Shown: positions 60,691 to 64,000 of the stretch, piece by piece | Numbering within the stretch: position 1 is the first letter of the stretch | Layout of the letters: every line of letters starts with the position of its first letter | Source: Phycisphaerae bacterium | GTDB lineage: Bacteria > Planctomycetota > Phycisphaerae > Sedimentisphaerales > Anaerobacaceae | Direction of reading: 5' to 3' | NCBI GenBank assembly: GCA_030608075.1 | Contig: JAUWIU010000001.1 | Span: 16,106 to 80,105, forward strand | Length of the DNA: 64,000 nucleotides | Position numbers and translations under genes: made by a program | Notes under the pieces: model-generated | Told to the model about the DNA's origin: nothing | The model's input: the letters and a program-made list of their open reading frames with translations, nothing else | Databases searched by the model: none

Positions 60691-61587
60691 ATGACTCGTT
60701 GGACAAAAATTATAACCGCCTTTACCGTGCTTGCCGCCTGTTTGCTTCTATCCTCGTGCCGGCCGCAGGCTAAGCCACGCGGACTCACAAATCCCTTTTT
60801 TGCAATGGATACCGGCACGGACAGGAAGCATCTAAGCGCGAAAGAACAGGCCGAGATGCTCAAAGAGCTGGGCTATGCGGGGATAGGGTACTCAGGGCTT
60901 GAAGGCATAGACGAAATGCTCAAGGAGCTGGATAAGCGCGGCTTGAAGATGTTTAACACCTATCTGTCCGTCGCGATTGACCCGGGCACTAAAAGATATG
61001 ACCCGCGGCTGAAGGAGACAATCAAGCAGCTCAAAGGAACAGATGTCCTGCTCTGGCTGACGGTAAAGAGCAGAAAATTCAAACCTTCCGCCACAGACGG
61101 CGACCCATTCGCAGTCGAAGTCATCACAGAAATAGCCGATATGGCTGACCAGTCGGGCCTCAAGGTTGCTCTTTATCCTCACGTTAATGCCTGGGTGGAG
61201 AGCGTTGAAGATGCGGTACGCGTGACAAAAAAGGTCAACCGCAAAAATGTGGGTGCAACCTTCAATCTCTGTCACTGGCTGAAAGTCGACGACGAGAAGA
61301 ACATGAGGCCGCTGATGGAATTGGCGATGCCTTATCTGTTCGTCGTAACCATCAACGGTGCCGACAGCGGCGATACCAACAAAATGGCATGGGACCGCCT
61401 GATTCAGACGTTGGACCGCGGCTCATTTGATACTTATAAATTCCTGAAAACCCTGAAAGAACTCGGCTATACCGGCCCGATAGGACTCCAGGGATACGGC
61501 ATAAAGACAGATGCACGCGAGAACCTGAAACGGTCGATGCAGGCCTGGCGCAGCCTTTCAGAACGGATGGCAGCGGATGAGATTTGA
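60691..61587 (+). CDS. TIM-barrel sugar isomerase/epimerase-like lipoprotein
   Basis: A 298-residue protein with a lipoprotein signal (VLAACLLLSSC). It has the AP-endonuclease-2/sugar-isomerase barrel pattern: LKELGYAGIGYSGLEGIDEM, VALYPHVNAWVES, and ATFNLCHWLKVDDEKNMRPL. It lacks the DUF1080 domain of the fusion protein at 57749. It probably acts in the periplasm on keto-sugars from the neighbouring oxidoreductases. It lies between the second and third Gfo/Idh genes with short gaps, so it is likely cotranscribed. Confidence 0.85.
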   Translation: MTRWTKIITAFTVLAACLLLSSCRPQAKPRGLTNPFFAMDTGTDRKHLSAKEQAEMLKELGYAGIGYSGLEGIDEMLKELDKRGLKMFNTYLSVAIDPGTKRYDPRLKETIKQLKGTDVLLWLTVKSRKFKPSATDGDPFAVEVITEIADMADQSGLKVALYPHVNAWVESVEDAVRVTKKVNRKNVGATFNLCHWLKVDDEKNMRPLMELAMPYLFVVTINGADSGDTNKMAWDRLIQTLDRGSFDTYKFLKTLKELGYTGPIGLQGYGIKTDARENLKRSMQAWRSLSERMAADEI

Positions 61588-61651
61588 AAAGCCCATGTCC
61601 CGTCGGTAAGGATAGACCGGAAAAACATGCCGTATGCCAAGGGAACGCTCT

Positions 61652-62980
61652 ATGAATCGTAACAGACTAACAAGACGCAGCTTTCTCAAAAATGCCGCAG
61701 GTACGGTTGTTGCTGCGGCAGCATTTCCATACGTTGTGCCTTCGTCGGCACTTGGAAAAGCAGGGACCGTCGCACCGAGCAATCATGTGACGGTCGCCAG
61801 TATCGGCGTCGGCGGCAGAGGGGCCTTCAACACGCGCTCGCTGATGAATTACGGCGGGCAGGTTCTTGCGGTCTGCGATGTCGACCAGCCAATACGCAAA
61901 AAAATGAAAAACATTGTTGAGGCCTTCTACGCCGACGAACAACGTTCGGGCAGCTACAATGGATGCGACGACTACAACGACTTCCGCGAACTCCTCGCCC
62001 GCAGCGATATCGATGCCGTGATGATTGCAACGCCCGACCATTGGCACGTCCCAATCGCAATTGCAGCCGTAAAGGCGGGCAAGGATATCTACGTCGAAAA
62101 GCCTCTTGGGGTCTCCATCGAACAAGGCCGGGTACTGAGGGACACCGTCAGGCGGTTTGGCGCCGTTTTCATGCACGGCACCGAACAACGCTCAATGAGC
62201 CAGTTCCGCTTCGCCTGCGAGCTTGTTCGCAACGGCCGGATTGGAAAACTCCACACCATCAAAGTCGCTTGTCCGCCCGGCCAGCAGACCGGCGTCTACC
62301 CGCCTATGCCTGTCCCGAAAGGCCTCGACTGGGACATGTGGCTTGGCCCGGCTCCCTGGGTACAATACACCAAGGCCAGACTGCGCCCCGGACCGGGACA
62401 AGGCTGGTACTTCATCTCCGACTACGCCACCAGCGGTTTTGTCACCGGATGGGGTGTCCACCACCTCGACGTTGCCCAATGGGCTCTCGACGCCGACCAC
62501 ACAGGCCCGGTTGAGATTGAAGGACACGGCCTGTTTCCCAAAGACGGCCTGTGGGACACACCACTGACCTGGAGCATCGACTACACCTATGCCAACGGCG
62601 TCCGGATGAATTTCACCGACAACCACACCAATCGTCAGGGCGTTCGCTTCGAGGGAACCGACGGATGCATCCACGTCACCCGCAGTTCAATCGACGCACG
62701 CCCGAGGTCACTGCTGCGCTCGACCATTGGTCACGACGAGATTCATCTGTATAACTGCGACAGTGACGACCGCAACTTCCTCGATTGCGTCAAGACCCGC
62801 TCAGAGACCTGTTCGCCAATTGAGGCTGCTCATCGCTCTACCGCAGTTGGCTACCTGGGTCATATCTCGATACTGCTCGGGCGCAAGTTGAGGTGGGACC
62901 CTGACAAAGAAACATTCATAAACGATAAGCAGGCCGACAGGATGCTCTCGCGACCTATGCGGAGCCCCTGGGCCTCGTAA
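61652..62980 (+). CDS. Tat-exported Gfo/Idh/MocA oxidoreductase (third of three)
   Basis: A 442-residue protein. The Tat leader (LTRRSFLKNAAGTVVAAAAF) is followed by VTVASIGVGGRGAF. The catalytic Lys is in YVEKPLGVSIEQG and the His in GWGVHHLDVAQWAL. It shares subgroup features with the second copy (WDMWLGPAPW, GHGLFPKDGL, DRNFLDCVKT, LSRPMRSPW). The start at 61652 has AAGGGA upstream; an ATG at 61634 is less favoured. It is the last gene of this plus-strand run, convergent with the Fe-S gene at 63090. Confidence 0.92.
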   Translation: MNRNRLTRRSFLKNAAGTVVAAAAFPYVVPSSALGKAGTVAPSNHVTVASIGVGGRGAFNTRSLMNYGGQVLAVCDVDQPIRKKMKNIVEAFYADEQRSGSYNGCDDYNDFRELLARSDIDAVMIATPDHWHVPIAIAAVKAGKDIYVEKPLGVSIEQGRVLRDTVRRFGAVFMHGTEQRSMSQFRFACELVRNGRIGKLHTIKVACPPGQQTGVYPPMPVPKGLDWDMWLGPAPWVQYTKARLRPGPGQGWYFISDYATSGFVTGWGVHHLDVAQWALDADHTGPVEIEGHGLFPKDGLWDTPLTWSIDYTYANGVRMNFTDNHTNRQGVRFEGTDGCIHVTRSSIDARPRSLLRSTIGHDEIHLYNCDSDDRNFLDCVKTRSETCSPIEAAHRSTAVGYLGHISILLGRKLRWDPDKETFINDKQADRMLSRPMRSPWAS

Positions 62981-63089
62981 GGAACATACAAACACTAATT
63001 TCCTGGCCGGACCGTCTGGCTGCGCAAAATCCCCTCAGAAACAATTTGCATCACGTATTCACGCCGACTCGTGTATCGCTTTTCCCGCA

Positions 63090-63650
63090 CTAATCCGCTT
63101 CTTCAATCTTCAATCGCCCGACCGGGCAAACGTAAGCACAGGCCCCGCATCCGATACATTTCTCTGATATTTTATTAAAGGCCGGCTGCACCGTCCGCTT
63201 AGTTCCCCGGCCTGAGAAACTTATCGCGTGTCTCTGGCTGATTTCGGCACAAACGCGAACACATAAGCCGCACAAAATACAATTCTCTTTCTTCTTCAGT
63301 TTAATTCGGGTGCCGGTTACCCCGTATTCTCTCGCCAGCTCCCTGATTTTTTCCGAATCAGGACATCGAGCCAGCAGAAGTTCAAAAACAATCTTTCGAG
63401 CTTTCTTAACTCTCTCGGTATCAGTCTTGACTTTCAGCCCTTCCGTAACCTTGTAAACACACGATGCTTCAAGCCCCAGCCTTCCACCGCCTACTATTTC
63501 GACCAGGCACAGCCTGCACCCGCCATAAGGCGTCAGCTCCTTGTGGTAACACAAGGTCGGTATCTTTATACCCTCATCCAGGGCCACCTCAAGTATCGTC
63601 TTGCCTTCTTCCACCTGAAGCTCTCTGTCGTTGATAGTAAAGTTAATCAT
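63090..63650 (-). CDS. [2Fe-2S]/[4Fe-4S] electron-transfer subunit (HoxU/NuoG-N-terminal type)
   Basis: An electron-transfer protein of 186 residues. The N-terminal plant-type [2Fe-2S] domain has ligands in TLCYHKELTPYGGCRLCLVE and a later EASC. The C-terminus holds two ferredoxin clusters: CILCGLCVRVCAEI and CIGCGACAYVCPVGRL. The His/Cys3 cluster of full NuoG is not evident. The start is taken at the ATG at 63650; a TTG at 63665 is possible. It lies 70 bp downstream of the FAD-dependent oxidoreductase at the edge and presumably exchanges electrons with it. Confidence 0.87.
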   Translation of the reverse strand: MINFTINDRELQVEEGKTILEVALDEGIKIPTLCYHKELTPYGGCRLCLVEIVGGGRLGLEASCVYKVTEGLKVKTDTERVKKARKIVFELLLARCPDSEKIRELAREYGVTGTRIKLKKKENCILCGLCVRVCAEISQRHAISFSGRGTKRTVQPAFNKISEKCIGCGACAYVCPVGRLKIEEAD

Positions 63651-63720
63651 AACACCGCATTCCAAAACAATTCAGACGCCGACCAATTTCATATCCCTTA
63701 CCGACCATTCTTCTTTTCCG

Positions 63721-64000
63721 CTATTGTTCTTCAGGCTCCTCAAGGTCGCATCTGAAACATCGTCTCGCTTCTCTAACCGCCGCCTCCTCGTTGAAACCAA
63801 GCTCCACTTCTTTGAAGTTCTGCTCCCTCTTTTCTACCGGCAGAACCGGCATTACAGGTACTTCCATTGCCTCGATTTCCTCCTCCGTTAATTCAACCGC
63901 TTCCACTCTCATAGCCGGTTGAGTAACCTTATACTCCCTCTTGATAGCCTCACCATTGATATATTTTCGTATCATCGAAGCCGCGATTTTCCCGTCGGAT
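63721..64000 (-). CDS. FAD-dependent pyridine-nucleotide oxidoreductase, C-terminal end (GltD/NuoF-fusion type; 5' end outside window)
   Basis: The open frame continues through the right edge (SDGKIAASMIRKYINGEAIK), matching the family's last FAD/NAD helix with its IDRYL-like pattern. The tail ends REARRCFRCDLEEPEEQ, a C-terminal C-x2-C common in GltD-like proteins paired with Fe-S subunits. An internal ATG at 63975 would be a false start. The substrate and any additional NuoF domain lie outside. Together with the Fe-S subunit it may serve NAD(P)H/ferredoxin exchange or bifurcation. Confidence 0.75.
   Translation of the reverse strand, partial: SDGKIAASMIRKYINGEAIKREYKVTQPAMRVEAVELTEEEIEAMEVPVMPVLPVEKREQNFKEVELGFNEEAAVREARRCFRCDLEEPEEQ

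Noticed and set aside
1..64000. tRNA or rRNA genes
   Set aside because: Intergenic regions were scanned by eye for tRNA-like and rRNA-like segments and none was recognised. A tRNAscan run would be decisive.

Overview
The window looks like a chromosomal segment of an anaerobic, polysaccharide-degrading planctomycete, probably class Phycisphaerae / Sedimentisphaerales-like. That placement is an inference from gene content: PEP-CTERM proteins, GLUG-repeat and dockerin-tailed secreted proteins, a sulfatase, an alpha-L-fucosidase, several Tat-exported Gfo/Idh/MocA oxidoreductases, an HNH-AP2 endonuclease and an unusually long SecA. No rRNA or tRNA gene was found to confirm it.

Layout. 1-6 kb (minus strand): an aldehyde:ferredoxin oxidoreductase cut by the left edge, a small Cys-motif protein, and an NAD-linked formate dehydrogenase module (FdhA with a NuoG-like N-terminus, a NuoF-like subunit, and a NuoE-like subunit reduced to its helical domain). 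6-9 kb: endonuclease III, a LOG-family protein, a 155-bp MITE-like palindrome and a LamG/PEP-CTERM protein. 9-20 kb: a B12-type radical SAM protein, ApbE flavin transferase, a GH29 fucosidase, a complete Rnf complex (rnfC-D-G-E-A-B behind a small Cys-rich membrane protein) and an M48 lipoprotein protease. 20-25 kb: a giant GLUG-repeat protein, a Gfo/Idh protein lacking the usual catalytic residues, and an HNH-AP2 endonuclease. 25.6-28.4 kb: an AT-rich two-gene cassette (wHTH / Rossmann DPPW / HEPN-like protein plus a dGTPase-like HD protein), the best candidate for an undescribed, possibly anti-phage system. 28.5-33 kb: small membrane proteins, a NUDIX protein, GlyA, a TPR protein and ribosomal protein S20. 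33.8-35.5 kb: a second AT-rich cassette of three genes of unknown function. 35.7-44 kb: RNase R, EF-P, SecA, NDK and an OmpA-family lipoprotein. 44-45 kb: a truncated secreted protein and a PEP-CTERM protein. 45-63 kb: an L-rhamnose and glycoside catabolic region. 63-64 kb: an iron-sulfur subunit and an FAD-dependent oxidoreductase cut by the right edge.

How the genes fit together. AOR, NAD-linked formate dehydrogenase and the edge FAD/Fe-S proteins would exchange electrons among aldehydes, formate, ferredoxin and NAD(H). Rnf couples ferredoxin:NAD oxidoreduction to an ion gradient, and ApbE supplies the covalent FMN that RnfG and RnfD need. On the carbon side, rhaB (frameshifted), rhaA and rhaD give the full route from L-rhamnose to dihydroxyacetone phosphate and lactaldehyde. 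They sit next to a sulfatase and an NCS1-type permease. Downstream, three Gfo/Idh proteins, a TIM-barrel/3-keto-glycoside-hydrolase fusion and a TIM-barrel lipoprotein fit periplasmic 3-keto-glycoside cleavage.

Limits. All family calls come from motifs and architecture read by eye. No database search or alignment was run. Promoters are called from -35/-10 resemblance only.
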